A DNA stretch of 64,000 nucleotides from Epiperipatus broadwayi. Lineage: Eukaryota; Onychophora; Udeonychophora; Euonychophora; Peripatidae. The DNA is taken from assembly GCA_028023455.1 (NCBI GenBank), contig JAQFVV010000056.1, forward strand, positions 2,168,001-2,232,000, read 5' to 3'. Numbering within the stretch: position 1 is the stretch's first letter; the number at the start of each line of letters is the position of its first letter. Shown piece after piece: positions 51,664 through 63,448 of this stretch. Both the position numbers and the translations under genes were made by a program. The notes beneath the pieces were generated by a model. The model ran no database searches, was not told where the DNA came from, and saw only the letters and a program-made list of their open reading frames with translations.

Positions 51664-53130
51664 AGCTTCAAGCCGCCTTATTGAACTTTTTAAAATACTG
51701 GCCTGACACACAATTTTCACAATAACTTCAGTTTTAATTATGTTAGAGCAAAAACAATTACATTGCTAGAAACTAGAAACATTAAGGAAAACAATAAACA
51801 TAAAAAATAGTGATAACTATATAAAAAATAAGGAAAAAAAAATTTTCACATCCGACATACTTATTATTTTATTGTTTGTTCATAATATGATAAGTAACAT
51901 TCACTAAAATTGAAAATACATCTTCAGTGATAATTTCTTTGCATTCCTCACAAAATTATCTTTCTAAACATGTATAACATGTCTTACCTGAGATAATCCA
52001 CAGCTTCACAATCTCCAAAAGGTCGGATATGACTTCTTCATTTTTATCTTGTACCCCAAATGTTCTAAATGTCAAAGGTGTCTATAAAGAAAAAGATTCA
52101 TCCTAATAAAAGATACAAAAGAAATCATCATAGCAATTGGGTTCTTGTCTGTCTAAAACTAGAAATTGTAGAGTACTGTCTATATCACTGATAAAATGAG
52201 TTTCATCTCTTCATTTTATATTTTTTTGCGTACATCAGTGATGTTTATATTCTGTTTGTGTATTCAATGTTTGTATACATTTGATTATTAGTTTTATAAC
52301 TTTAAATTTTTTATGCACACAAGTGATGTTTATATTCTTTATGCACAGAAGTGATGCTATCTTATTATATTTATTGTACTACATAGATATAATTTATTTG
52401 CATATAGTGTATTTGTTAGCTATTGACTTGAAAATAATGTTATGAAACATATAGCAAAACCAAAGCATGAATCACGTATATATAATTTATTTGCATACAG
52501 ATCATTTGTTAGCTGTAGACTTGAAAAACGTAAACAAGAATCGGAATTATAACAAATTAGCTGTAGACTTGAAAAACGTAAACAAGAATCAGAATTATAT
52601 CAAATTACTTATAAATCATATTATATTATATATACATAAACATAATTAATGATTTTCATAATAAATTATACTTTTTGAAAAACATTATTTTTATAAGTGT
52701 AGAATGTTAAAAGTTACATTAGATATTAATTGTATACGAACGTAAATAACTAACACACAAATTACAAACTAAAAATAATTAATAAAAATGATAATTTAAA
52801 TAAAAATATAGTTTTATTAAAAAAAAAAATTTTAAATGTTACTTACAAAATTACGTTGACCAGCTTCTTTTCGGCATCTTTAAAATATAGTACCGGAGAA
52901 ATGTCATCTGCAGCCCCGTAAATTATTTTTGTCTTTTATCGCTCCGTGATAAGTACAAAAATTATTAAAAAAGACAAAAGAATCAAATACTGTGGTTGAT
53001 TAAAACTGCTGCCAAAAATTTAAATTTTAACCGATTTTTTTGAAATAAAGATTTTCAGAAAGCTATGTCAGCAACCTTTCGAAAGATCGTATTTTCATCT
53101 ACGTCACACATACCTTTTACGTCAGTAAAG
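51664..53130. repeat. 1.4 kb dispersed repeat, copy B
   Basis: Co-linear with copy A (34460-35860), with small indels and the 48 bp tandem duplication at 52509-52604. The copy starts CTTCAAGCCGCCTTATTGAA and ends near GTCAGTAAAGAAAGAAAACA. Both copies have the same orientation and similar decay. Confidence 0.75.
52509..52604. repeat. 48 bp tandem duplication
   Basis: Two copies of a 48 bp unit starting TTAGCTGTAGACTTGAAAAA differ at two bases. The unit is a multiple of three, so a chance reading frame shows a repeated peptide. Nothing suggests it is translated. Confidence 0.9.
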
Positions 53131-53190
53131 AAAGAAAACAAAACATCATCTGAACACCGCCGGATGCGCGCTCGTAGCGCTCAAAAACCA

Positions 53191-53430
53191 TAACACAAAT
53201 CTGATTTTCATCTTAATTAAATCTCACAAGCCATCTGTTTAAAGCCTATTGAATTTGAGATTTGTAATGAAAATTAAATAAAATATAATAATAATAATAA
53301 TGCTAATTAAAAAATAATAACACAAATCTGATTTTCATCTCAATTAAATCTCACAAGCCATCGTATTAAAGCCTATTGAATTTGAGATTTGTAATGAAAA
53401 TTAAGTAAAATATAATAATAATAATAATAA
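53191..53430. repeat. 127 bp tandem duplication
   Basis: The unit starts TAACACAAATCTGATTTTCA and occurs at 53191-53317 and 53318-53430, each ending in an (ATA)n tract. Differences are few. The unit has partial internal dyad symmetry (CACAAATCTGATTTTCAT against AGATTTGTAATGAAAATT). Confidence 0.9.
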
Positions 53431-53433
53431 AAG

Positions 53434-53752
53434 AACTTTATTCCCAAAATTTGAAGAATTTGTTATATTCTACAAATAAGAAATTTTATAATCTGATGGT
53501 TTGTAACACTTACATTTAATAAGATTTTAATAACTTTATAAAGTATGACAAATTAAATATTGAATTGACTGTTTATACATTCTATTTGGGTACAACTTTA
53601 TTCCCAAAATTTGAAGAATTTGTTATATTCTATAAATAAGAAATTTTATAATCTGATGGCTTGTAACACTTACATTTAATAAGATTTTAATAACTTTATA
53701 AAGTATGACAAATTAAATATTGAATTGACTGTTTATACATTCTATTTGGGTA
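53434..53752. repeat. 160 bp tandem duplication, ~99 percent identical
   Basis: The unit starts AACTTTATTCCCAAAATTTG. The copies at 53434-53593 and 53594-53752 differ at two positions (C/T near 53480 and T/C near 53500). This is a very young duplication directly after the 127 bp pair. Confidence 0.93.
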
Positions 53753-54164
53753 TATTTCTTAAAACAAAATATAAAATATTATAATTTAACTAGAAAACAG
53801 ACTTTAATGAAAAATTTTAAAACACTTGTCACTTTATAGACATCTGAGTTTATGTTTAAACTTATTGCCATTTGTTTTATATCGAATTAGTAATAACACA
53901 AATAGCCAAATATTATAGTTTACAAGTACTGATTATAAATATTGATGATAAATTATACATATACTACCGCCTCAAGCAAGACAGGTGTCAATATATAAGA
54001 CTGGGTTCAGACCCATACTAGTGCTGATGACATTGACACTAGGTGAAGCAGAAATATGTGCTATAATATTTCCAGCTTCATATCCCTCAAGTTGGGGAAA
54101 AAAAACAAAAAAAGTTCGTTTCTTCCTTTTTCACTTTTCTTTTAGGTAGGTGTTCAGTGGCCAT
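53753..54164. other. AT-rich stretch, possible remains of a 3' LTR
   Basis: If the gypsy relic to the right had a 3' LTR, it should lie here. A pyrimidine-rich run at about 54118-54143 could be the complement of its polypurine tract. I could not find matching LTR ends. Confidence 0.25.
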
Positions 54165-54433
54165 GAATTTGACCAGAAAACTAAAAGCTGCAAGGTTGCA
54201 AATGACCAGGATTTACTGACAGTATTTCAATGCTGTATTATTAAAAGAATGGTGACTAGTTTATTTGTTAAGCATCTAGTTTCTTAAATTATTCATTTTT
54301 AAATTATTCTTTTTTGTAAATTGAAATTATTCTCTTAATTTCACTAATTACTATTAAATAGCAGTGGTTTGTACCATACCATTTTGTCCTATATAATTTG
54401 CAACCTTGCAGCTTTTAGTTTTTGGTCAAATTC
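54165..54433. mobile_element. 269 bp fold-back MITE with 38 bp TIRs
   Basis: The left arm GAATTTGACCAGAAAACTAAA... (54165-54203) and right arm (54396-54433) are reverse complements with a single 1-base indel. The roughly 190 bp interior is AT-rich. It sits next to the end of the gypsy integrase frame. No target duplication is clear. Confidence 0.8.
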
Positions 54434-54478
54434 AATTTCTTGCTGTTACTCAAAAGAGGCCTCTGAGTCTGTGATACT

Positions 54479-55641
54479 CTATACTTTACCAGGGTCTGGG
54501 AGTTTGTCATAGTATGATTTGAGACTCCTGGCATTGAAAACACTCTTGATTATTCCATTGTTGATTAGAATAAATGCATTATGGCCACATTTTCTTTGTA
54601 TACAATATGGTCCCTGATATAATGGGAAGAACTTTTTAAATTTTGTTGCCGGCTTTGGGTACACATACCCAAATCTTGTTTTCCATGCTAAATGTGTGTG
54701 GATGAGCATTCCCTCAGCGCTCTCGCAACATTGCAATTTGTCTTAATCATAGGCGGGCCTTGTCTTGGGCTACTTGTTTTAATGTTTCCTTGGTCCACTG
54801 GTGTTTTGACTAGTGTAAGACCCTACTTCTTGAAGTGGAATCGCAATGGTATGAAACCTGTTGATTCATTGACGGTATTGTTTATGAAATAGATAACTTC
54901 TGATGACCGTTTACCCAACCCTTATGATTATCGGGTATATGTGTTCGGTATAACCGATTGATTTCCTTCATAATTCTCTCACAAGATTGGACTGGGGTTC
55001 CTAATAGATGTAGTAATGTGCTTAATTCCCTGATGCATTATCCAGGCCTTCCATTCTTTGGAAGTGAAAGCAGACCCATGATCAGATAGAATGATTGTGG
55101 ATTTTCCTACCTTCTTGAATTGTCTCTCCTGTAAGACTAATGGCATTTTTAGAGTCCGCTCTCCACAATGGGTCGAAAATATATCATGTTACCACCAAGT
55201 ATTGGTAACCCTTAAATGGTGGTAATGGGCCGTAATGGACGATGGCAAGTATCTTGTTTGGTCCCGATGGAATAATGGGACTATTATGACCTGCACAGGA
55301 CCTATTTGGCGCTTTACTTTTTGCGCACAAAGAACATTTTTGAAGAGTGGTGAGGTCTTGGTTGTATAGGCTGGTCCAGTAAAACTGCTGCCTTAGCACT
55401 TCCTTAGTTTTTTTTGGGCCATAGGGTCCAATTAATTGATGCACATGATTAATTAGTTGTGTCCATAAGTTTTGAGGTACCAGTATTTTCCACAGGCTAT
55501 CATAATCTCGTGTATTTATTTATAGGACTCCATCATTCGATACCGATAGGAAGTGGTGGTATCAGGTTTCCCTCGGTGGAATATGTCAATTATTTCTTTG
55601 TATTGCAGTTCTTGACTGCCACTGTTTTGCAATTTTATTAG
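54479..55641 (-). pseudogene. Gypsy integrase, decayed
   Basis: The zinc-finger part (55444-55300) keeps CSLC and the YGPKKTKEVLRQQFYW block, but the second histidine of the HHCC finger appears to be proline. In the catalytic core, the first Asp before YGPLPPFKGYQYL appears to be His. The second catalytic Asp survives in SDHGSAFTS (about 55062-55090), as does the Glu in CERIMKE (about 54965-54985). The C-terminal piece 54736-54479 has the GPY/F-type motif PLYQGPYCIQRKCGHNAFIL and NARSLKSYYD. Stops and frameshifts separate these blocks. Confidence 0.85.
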
Positions 55642-56144
55642 TTCAGCCTCGATGTCATCAATTGCAGAGTTTATCATGACTATTGGCTTATTTCTTATTG
55701 GGTTATTCGGAGTCATGTCAACATGATGTGACTTAGGTTATCTGCAACATTTTATGATCCCTTGCAGTAAATTGCCTTGTACCAAAACTTTTGAAGGGAC
55801 AGGCTCTACCAAATAAGGTGCTCATTAGTGAGATAGCTATGGCTGAAAAACTCCAGGCGTTTGTGGTCTGTAATGATGATAACTTTGAACTCAGGAGTAT
55901 CTGTTTAAATTTATTGCAGCCCCATACTATTGCAAGACTCTTGCTCGGTTATGGTATAATTAACTTCTGCTTTAAGAGTCCAGCTGCTAAGGCTCAGCAC
56001 ATGGTGTTTTTTTTTCATCTATCTGAAATATGACTACACCCAATCTTTTACTACTGTCCGTCTGGATGTAAAAGGGACGGGTAAAATCACGATGGTAAAG
56101 CATGACAGTCTTCAAAAACTGCTTTTATGGAGGTAAACTCTTTC

Positions 56145-56960
56145 TCATGCTGGGTGATGCACACCCATCTCTGCCTTTTTTTTAATGTTTATCAAACAGG
56201 TAATATCTCTGGCCAACCTGGGGTAAAATTTATGATAGAAGTTACAAAATGCCAGGAAAGACCGGACCTGTTTATGGATGGTAGGTTTAGGGAATCTTTC
56301 GATGGCTTCCACTTTATCCAGGTGGGTTTTTATACCTTCCCCATTAAGAATATGCCCCAAGAATGATATCTGTGATAGCAAAGTAACTTTTCCAAGTTCA
56401 CAGTAATATTTTTGGCAGCACATTCTTTGAAATTTTTTTTTAAATCTCAAGGTGTTCCTTTGGACCCTTAGAGGCCACCACTGGGTCATCTACATAACAA
56501 ATAATGTGTCTTTTTATTTCTTCTGACAGGACTTGATCAAGGCATCTCATCAACCCGGCCCCACTATTAATCAATCCGAATGGGACTCTTAAAGCTGCGA
56601 GTTTGTCCATTATGACTGAAAGCGGTACACTTTCGATCCCTAGGATCTAATGTCATTTTCCAGTAACTGGCCATAAGGTCCAAGGTGGAAAATACTTATG
56701 GTGTAGGCGAGTAAATATCTCCTGGATAGATGGTGGTATATCCCGCTATGATATAGTGAGCTGTTAAGTTTATGGGCATCCAAGCAAAGTCAAATAGCAC
56801 CATTTCTTTTTCACTACAACATAGGGGTTATTATATGGAGCTGGCCTCTTTTCCAAAATTTCCCCATTCGATCATTTGTTGGATTTGGTTGTTGACTTCC
56901 TCTTTATACTGGAATGGGATTGGGTCGGTTTTAGTCTGGAAATAATTTTATTCTTTCACC
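56145..56960 (-). pseudogene. Gypsy reverse transcriptase, decayed
   Basis: In order on the minus strand: YKEEVNNQIQQMIEWG (thumb-proximal start), the FSTLDLMASYWKMTL block with its catalytic Asp, VPFGLINSGAGLMRCLDQVL, and the catalytic YVDD at 56496-56485. Then come ASKGPKEHL, FLGHILNGEGI and KQVRSFLAFCNFYHKF, leading into the RNase H region. YVDD and its neighbours are intact in one register, but at least three frameshifts and several stops break the gene. Motif choice is typical of gypsy-type and not of LINE RTs. Confidence 0.88.
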
Positions 56961-57179
56961 CTTATTCTGTGTACGTATCCTTTGATCTCTCCTGGTGTGT
57001 TAGACAAAACCTTTGCACTATAATTCTTTCACCCCTATTCTGTGTCCTAGTGTGTTAGAGAAAACCTTTGCACTATAATCTGTCTGTCCTCAGGGTCTTT
57101 CAGTACAGCTTCAATGATTTTTTTTTAAAAAACATCTTTGTCCATAGTTTGGGTTACACATTCTACTTTAACTGGCACA

Positions 57180-57600
57180 TTATCCTCTTTTCCTTTGAAT
57201 GGTATACGTTGGTCTCTTAATATAAAAAACATGTTGATGGTAATTTAATGTGCATGGATGTTGATTTAAAAAATCTGATCCATTTACAAGGTCATGTATC
57301 ATACCGGCTATGATTACAAAAGTATGTCCTATGGCTGACTGGCCAAATTTGATTTGTAACCCAATCTGGTAACTTTCGGTGTTATTTTTTTTTTACGTTT
57401 GCGAGGGTGAGTTGGATGGGGCAGGTAGGTAATTTCAAGAGATGACTTCTTTCTGTTTTTAGTTCATCATACCTGCACTTGGTCATTAGTGAAATTTGAC
57501 TTCTTGAGTCCAATAATGCATGTGTGGTAATATTCCTTACTTAAACAATAACAGTCGGGCATGGGTCAACGGGAGTATAGGGTGCCGACGTGCCCGATTC
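57180..57600 (-). pseudogene. Gypsy aspartic protease, decayed
   Basis: THALLDSRSQISLM (about 57526-57485) corresponds to the retropepsin active site, in which the expected Gly after D-S/T is Arg here. About 60 residues on, GMIHDLVNGSDFLNQHPCTL matches the conserved second half (ILG.DFL type). The two halves are in different frames. Confidence 0.75.
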
Positions 57601-57879
57601 ATTGATTATAGTTGATATTGGGTTTTGTTGATATTCAATCATGTTCCTTTTCCTTTTGATGGGACTCTGCTGAAAGGAACTGATTAACAGGCTCCTTGAA
57701 AGTTTTCAGACTGTCAGCTCCCAGACCCTCCTTTTACAGCAGTCTGATTTCAATTTTGGATTGAAATGGGCTAACTATTCCAGTCTTGTCTGGCCGTGGA
57801 TTGAATTCGTGAGGGTTCTGATTTTCGTGTTCTTTCTGGAAGCTCATTATAGTTAAAAATTAAACCATTTCTTCTACTT

Positions 57880-58404
57880 TGGTGATTTGACTGACCATCA
57901 TTTCTCGTATTGATTGAGGCAAGTTTGCCTGCACCATGCTAACAATATGGGTTTCTGAAAATGGGGAAGGCCATTAGCAATCTGAGCTGAGCTACTTGCC
58001 TAAGAAAAAATTGAGTGTTTCTTTCCTGCTATATTTTTCATAGGAGATCTTCTGGAGCATCCCTTCTTGGTGTGCTTCACTCCAGTAGCTACTCGATAAT
58101 GTGTTTTGATATTCTTGAAATGTCGGTTTATTCTGAATAGATCCCCACCAATTTTGAGTAGGACCCTGTAAATAATGCTTGTACTGATCCCCATGACTTG
58201 CTGGGTGAAAATAAAACAGCTTTTTAAAAGTAAGTTGGTTTGAGGATTCTCACCTGGCTCTCCTCTGAACACTATCCTGAATTTGGCTAGGCTTGGCTGG
58301 GCTCCTAGCTCTCGAATTTGTAATGGATGTATGGGTGTGTTGGCAGGGATGGCCTGATCACCAGGGAAGTGATTGATATTTCTATCTGGTAAAGGGCTAC
58401 CTTG
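57880..58404 (-). pseudogene. Gypsy gag capsid fragment (relic)
   Basis: The frame enters from the LTR junction at 58404 and encodes KFRIVFRGEPGENPQ. After a frameshift it continues QNWWGSIQNKPTFQEYQ and NFFLRQVAQLRLL, the standard capsid motifs. The same positions in the gag at 61.6-63.0 kb read FWWDSLYKKPVTFAEHK and SFFRRQVAKLRSL, so the two elements are relatives. The reading frame continues a few codons into the LTR only by chance. Confidence 0.8.
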
Positions 58405-60014
58405 TGTACCGGGTCGAACCGCTGAAACCACCTACTTATACGTATATATAAGTTTTGGCCGGTTTCAAACTCTTTCATAATACATTTATAATCTTATAAA
58501 GGTTACGTGAACGAACCGGCACGTTCGAGCAAAATGGGAGATCTTATTGATAGCTTTAACTATCAACAATGGCCCATCTCGGCTGCTAGATTCAAACCCC
58601 TACTATCCAAACACTCTATTTGTTTCGGAGTAAACTCCAGACACCAGCTATCTATTCAAAAGAATAAACAATGTCTTTGGTCAGTAGGCTCATAATCCAG
58701 CGCTCAAAACCATCCCATAAACTAGCCCAGTCTAATTTTAATCTGTAATAAATTATACAAAAATTGGTGATGGAAATAATTAATAAAAGGTTGGTAAGAA
58801 GAATTGACCGACAAATAATGTTTAAGTTTAAAGATAATTTATTTTACTTATCATTAATTAAGTTTTAAAGATAATTTTATTAACTAACATTAACGCATTA
58901 TAAATATTTCTATAAATCCAATTTTAACACACATTTTTTTTTTAAAATTAACACATGATAATATATTTTAAGAAAAAAGCATAAATAATCTTTGACCTTT
59001 AAATCATTTCACATTCACAAACATAATACTAAAGCATTAATAGCATTTGAAACTTACACACATATCAATAGTTCATTTTATGTATGATAGAGTTCATATA
59101 ATTTGAATCTTGAATATTTACGGATTACAGTGGTGACTACTACGTATAAATGATAATAATAAAATATATACCTATGATTTTTTTTCTTGTCGTTGGCTGC
59201 TTCTGCTACTTCTGATGGATTATATTTAACCGGTTAGATTTTGACGATTCTTGAAGAGATTTTATATGCGAATCCATTTGTTTTATTTTGAAGACAGTTG
59301 AACGTTTGACGGAGGATATCTGAGTTGTTATAAAGACATTATTTCATGGGCAGGTCTTGCTGATCTTGTTGGACTAAGGGCTGAACGAAGAGCGTAAAAT
59401 TTCATAAGATGCTCAGCAATGCATGTTTGTTTCTGGATTCATAATATAAATGTACTGTTATCAAGACTGTCACTGCAAACTAGACTGAATAAAACTCTTA
59501 ACTAACTGTTCGATAAAATCTAGCTATTTATATCTGTGAATTGTTTTCGTTTTGATATCCTCCGGGAATAAGTGCAATAGGTGTTGTCGAAATTCCTTGA
59601 TAACTAATCCTATGACAACGTGTTTTTTTGATTGATTGTTTGATTAGTAGTAGCTTTCATAAACGTATTGTTTTTATATCTTTAGTAGCCCACCACTGTG
59701 TTTTTAAATACATTTCATTTCAATTATTATTATTATTATTTTTTTTAATATTATTCTAACACGCATTTATCTTATTAATGAGCTAACATTTATTTCTATT
59801 TACCATCGCACATATCTACGCATTTATTCTACTAAACTGGAATGAAAAGAGATTTTTAACTTTTAATTTTTTTTATATGAAAACTCCCTCTCCCCTCTTT
59901 AAAGTAATTAATTGTAACTTTTATTTCAAATTCTTTTTTCCGAAAGATTTTGATAATAATTTTTATACAAAATTATTTTATATACATGTGCCAATTTGAC
60001 ATTGGCACATTACA
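58405..60014 (-). repeat. 3' LTR (1,610 bp)
   Basis: On the minus strand the LTR starts TGTAATGTGCCAATGTC (at 60014) and ends CCCGGTACA (58405), giving the TGTA...TACA termini expected of an LTR. Just inside the start, TGTGCCAAT and ATTGGCACA form a small inverted repeat. The polypurine tract abuts at 60015. A 62-codon + strand frame at 58507-58695 is also present in the other LTR, but is antisense to the element and probably meaningless. Confidence 0.88.
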
Positions 60015-60028
60015 CCTTCCTCCGTTTT
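60015..60028 (-). promoter_or_regulatory. Polypurine tract
   Basis: The minus strand reads AAAACGGAGGAAGG immediately before the LTR start TGTAAT. Position and composition fit the plus-strand primer of reverse transcription. Confidence 0.75.
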
Positions 60029-60121
60029 AGAGTAAAATGCGTCATTTTTGACCATTTTATCTCTTGCAATTTTAATTGTTGACTGTAAAGATTTATTAAT
60101 TTATTATTTTAGATAATTCCT

Positions 60122-60775
60122 ACACATGTGTATACGTGCAGCATAATTCTACACCTACTAATATTCTAGATATCGAGTTATTACTGGACTTGCTTACTAG
60201 GAATCTATAATTACTAGGAATCTATCATAAGGTGCAGCAGTACCAAGAAAATAACCAAAAAAGGATATCTGGATAAATACATTTAAGATACGCAGCATGA
60301 GGTATCGTATTTACCGAATATTACCAGTGTATGTGCGCATATATACCCATGTATACTTAGACACTCTTAATACACATTAGATTGACTTTATATTTTTATT
60401 ACTAATCTTATAATATTATTTGTAAATCGTTACGAACAACTTTATTTAACACATGTGTATACGTGCAGCATAATTCTACACCTACTAATATTCTAGATAT
60501 CGAGTTATTACTGGACTTGCTTACAGGGAATCTATAATAAATAAGTCCCTTTTTGCACTCATCATAAGGTGCAGCAGTACCAAGAAAATAACCAAAAAAG
60601 GATATCTGGATAAATACATTTAAGATACGCAGCATGAGGTATCGTATTTACCGAATATTACCAGTGTATGTGTGCGTATATACACATGTATACTTACACA
60701 CTCTTAATACACCTTAGATTGACTTTTATTTTTTATTAATAATCTTCCAACCTTATTTTTAAATTTACACGAACA
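60122..60775. repeat. 327 bp tandem duplication inside the LTR element
   Basis: Copies starting ACACATGTGTATACGTGCAG at 60122 and 60449 share ATTCTAGATATCGAGTTATT, GGTGCAGCAGTACCAAG and ATACGCAGCATGAGGTATCG. The second has a short extra segment (AAGTCCCTTTTTGCAC). They fill the place where pol would be expected. Confidence 0.92.
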
Positions 60776-61180
60776 ATATTTTACACTATTCATTTATATT
60801 CCAGTATTATTTATAACCCTTAAGAAACATTATTTAAATATTTCTTTACACTAATCTTATAATATTGATTTTTAATCATTACGAACATTATTTTAAATAT
60901 TAGTTTTACGATACTATTTTTAAATCATTATTTTAACTTCTTTATCTATGTGCGTGTATTCAGAAAAACTATTTTTATTATATTACGATCCATTATTTAT
61001 TCAACTTTTATTAACTTGCGTATATTCAAAACTATTTTATTTTAATGTGCGCGTACTCAGAAAAAAAAAAAAAAAATCTGTTTTACTTTATTGCGATTCA
61101 TTTGTTATGCAAATATCTAACTTGATTTTATTCTAGAAATCCCGTTATCTTTTTCATTTATTTAATTCTACAAACATTTT

Positions 61181-61432
61181 CATTTTGCTTGTCTATTTTG
61201 ATTTTACACATTTTTTTTTTGTTTAGGTCACGCTCCGCTATGTTCTAGACTTATGAGCTGGGATATCAATAGAATTGATAAGACATAATCGAGGGTTTTT
61301 TGACATAATCATTTTGCTTGTCTAATTTGATTTTACACATTTATTTTGTGTATGTCACGCTCCGCTATGTTCTAGACTTATGAGCTGGGATATCAATATC
61401 ATCGATAAGACATAATCGAGGATTTTGACACA
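61181..61432. repeat. 129 bp tandem duplication inside the LTR element
   Basis: Units starting CATTTTGCTTGTCTA at 61181 and 61310 share GTCACGCTCCGCTATGTTCT and AGACTTATGAGCTGGGATAT. Differences are few. It is located just downstream of gag. Confidence 0.92.
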
Positions 61433-61640
61433 AATCGTTTTATCGTTGCTTTAACATTTTAAAAACTCTAAGATTATTATTTATTTACTAAGACTACCTT
61501 TAATCATTTTTAATTATTCAACTAACTTGATACCCGTTTTTTCATTTATTTCATTAAACTTTGTTAAACATTTTCCATTATTCCGAGTCCATGGTCGTTA
61601 ATAACTAGGTCAAGCCAGCGAATCCATCAGATTAATATTT

Positions 61641-63019
61641 TTAATTTTTGTCTGGCAGTTCTTTATCATATTTTTTTTTCTGCATATAGCCACTCATGCT
61701 GGGGGATTGAGAATCACCCCTGGGCCTTTCCTTAAATCTAGTACGAGAGATGTAATGAACGCTGTCGGTTCTTTGAAAGATTTTTGTTCTCTCGGGACTA
61801 TTAGAATAACGTCTCCTCAGGGGACTCCCCGAATTCGACCTATGTCTATATCTTACGGCGTTTACAGCCGGCTCTCTAAGTTGGGGTTTGAATCCTCTAT
61901 CTCTCGTATCAAAAGTTGGTCTAGCTCTGTCGAAAGCGCTCAACAATTCCGCCATTTGTTCCACTGTTTTCCTTTCAGTTCCTATGAGCATTTGCTCAAC
62001 ATTATGAGGAAAACTATGGCGGACTATCCTGACGATTTGTTGTTCAGATAGTGGGTCTGCTGTCAAAGAGCGTAATTTCGCCACTTGCCTTCTAAAAAAA
62101 GAAACGAACGGTTCACCAGGTCGCCATTTATCTTGCGAGATCTGGTGACGAAGATTTTCCTGATAATCTTCGTTCCAATAACTAGCTAAAACAGCACTTT
62201 TATGTTCGGCAAAAGTGACTGGTTTTTTATATAAAGAGTCCCACCAAAATTGAGACCCCCCCTTGTAAATGGCTACACGCTATTGCGATCATAGCCTCCT
62301 CACTGAATTGATTTAGAGTGAAATAGCGCTCCAAACTATTTAAATGCTCCATAGGAGCTTCACCTTGATGGCCAGAAAATATCCGTATTTTCAAAAACTG
62401 GTTCACAATTGCCGGATTGTTTATAATGTGCGTGTTTGCACTCAAGTGGTCACACTGTTTTATTTCCGTTTGCAAACTATTTTTACTATCCTTTTGATTT
62501 ACTTTCCAAGCTAAATCCGTCATTCCGACTTTTATTTCTTCAATTACTTTTCTATCTTCTATCTTATTTTTTTCATTTGCTTGGTAAGCGGTCTCTATTT
62601 GATTTTCTACTTGTGTTTTAATCTTTTCTATTTCTTCCCTAATTTCTTCTTTTATTTTATTCTGGCCCATTTCGATCTGGTCCTTTAACTTTTCAAGCAT
62701 TTCAGCTTGCCCTTCCAATTTACTCTTCATTTCATTATTTTGGTTTTTAAGCTCTTCAGCTATTTTTTTATATTCTTTGGCTGTTTCTTTTAGTTTTTCA
62801 AACATGCTAGTTAATAACGCTATGACTTCCCTATTCTCTTCTTTTTGCTCAACCTCTTTTTTGTTTTTATCTTTTTGTTCTTCACTAGAGGCATTCTCTA
62901 CTTCTTTCGCTTGAGTTTCTATTTTTTTCTTCACTGGGCATCTTTTCTATTTCACTAGTTTCAATTTTATTTTGTTCCTCGCTGGGAACATTGTCTGTTT
63001 TTTTACCTTGAGTCTCCAT
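61641..63019 (-). pseudogene. Gag of the LTR element (two frameshifts)
   Basis: The probable start is ATG at 63019 (METQGKK...). About 200 residues of Glu/Lys/Gln-rich coiled coil follow, then the capsid: FLKIRIFSGHQGEAPMEHL, LERYFTL, FWWDSLYKKP, ASYWNEDYQE, FFRRQVAKLRSL and VRHSFPHNVEQML. The tail is Arg/Ser-rich and basic, ending GYMQKKKYDKELPDKN with no CCHC zinc knuckle. The first frameshift lies in an A-run near 62925. It falls between a METQ...SEEQNK segment and its own near-repeat IETQ...SEEQKDK, an internal duplication. The second lies in the G7 run near 62262. Fixing neither is needed to see the family: Ty3/gypsy capsid. No protease follows, so gag ends the coding part. Confidence 0.88.
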
Positions 63020-63420
63020 TTTAGGTTTATTTCTTATCATATTTATAATTTTAAACTTTACTTTTTTATATTATTTTTCTTTAATATTATATTTTATTCA
63101 CGCTCATAAGTTTACTAATTTCTATTTTATCGATTTCTTTCTAAACTGTAAATACACGCTGGCTCCGCCCTCCTTTGTCCGTTTATCCTACCCGATCTTA
63201 ATGCTTTAACTCTGCCCAAACACCCAACTGTCATTTATTTAACAGAACGTAAATAGCACAAAATCTCTTTTCATTTAAAGAAGTAAGTAAAAAAAAATTT
63301 CGGTCAATTCTTTTTTTATTTTTAATTTAATACACTTTTACCTACGTAATTTAGATTTCTTTAAGGTTTTTATTTTTAAACAAGAAACAAAGCATTTATT
63401 TACTGTTATTTCTTAGGTTC

Positions 63421-63448
63421 AGCCCCAAACGTTGGGTAAAGCCATTTA
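63421..63448 (-). promoter_or_regulatory. Primer-binding site, Lys-tRNA type
   Basis: On the minus strand, directly after the 5' LTR end (...GGTACA), TAAATGGCTTTACCCAACG and then TTTGGGGCTGAACC appear. This resembles the TGGCGCCCAACGTGGGGC site complementary to tRNA-Lys1,2, with a few extra bases near the start and one in the middle. The match is imperfect, so the primer tRNA is inferred. Confidence 0.6.

Larger units (their letters stand above)
54476..58404 (-). mobile_element. Old Ty3/gypsy gag-pol relic (minus strand)
   Basis: Reading leftwards from 58404, the domain order is gag capsid, protease, reverse transcriptase, RNase H start, integrase and GPY/F-type C-terminus. This is the Ty3/gypsy order. 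Every domain carries stops or frameshifts, so the element is dead. Its right end is cut by the LTR element that begins at 58405. The missing start of gag and the 5' LTR are expected beyond 64000. The RNase H to integrase-finger segment (about 55.7-56.1 kb) is the most decayed. Separate entries describe the domains. Confidence 0.9.

Noticed and set aside
52467-52649. Frame with a repeated 16-residue peptide
   Set aside because: Explained by a 48 bp DNA tandem duplication inside a noncoding dispersed repeat.
58405-58440. tRNA-like string CGGGTCGAACCG at the LTR edge
   Set aside because: Forms no tRNA fold. It is simply the LTR terminus, present in both LTRs.
58507-58695. 62-codon + strand frame, repeated at 63537-63725
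   Set aside because: It is duplicated only because it lies in the two LTRs. It is antisense to the element, and the two copies differ at several amino-acid-changing sites.
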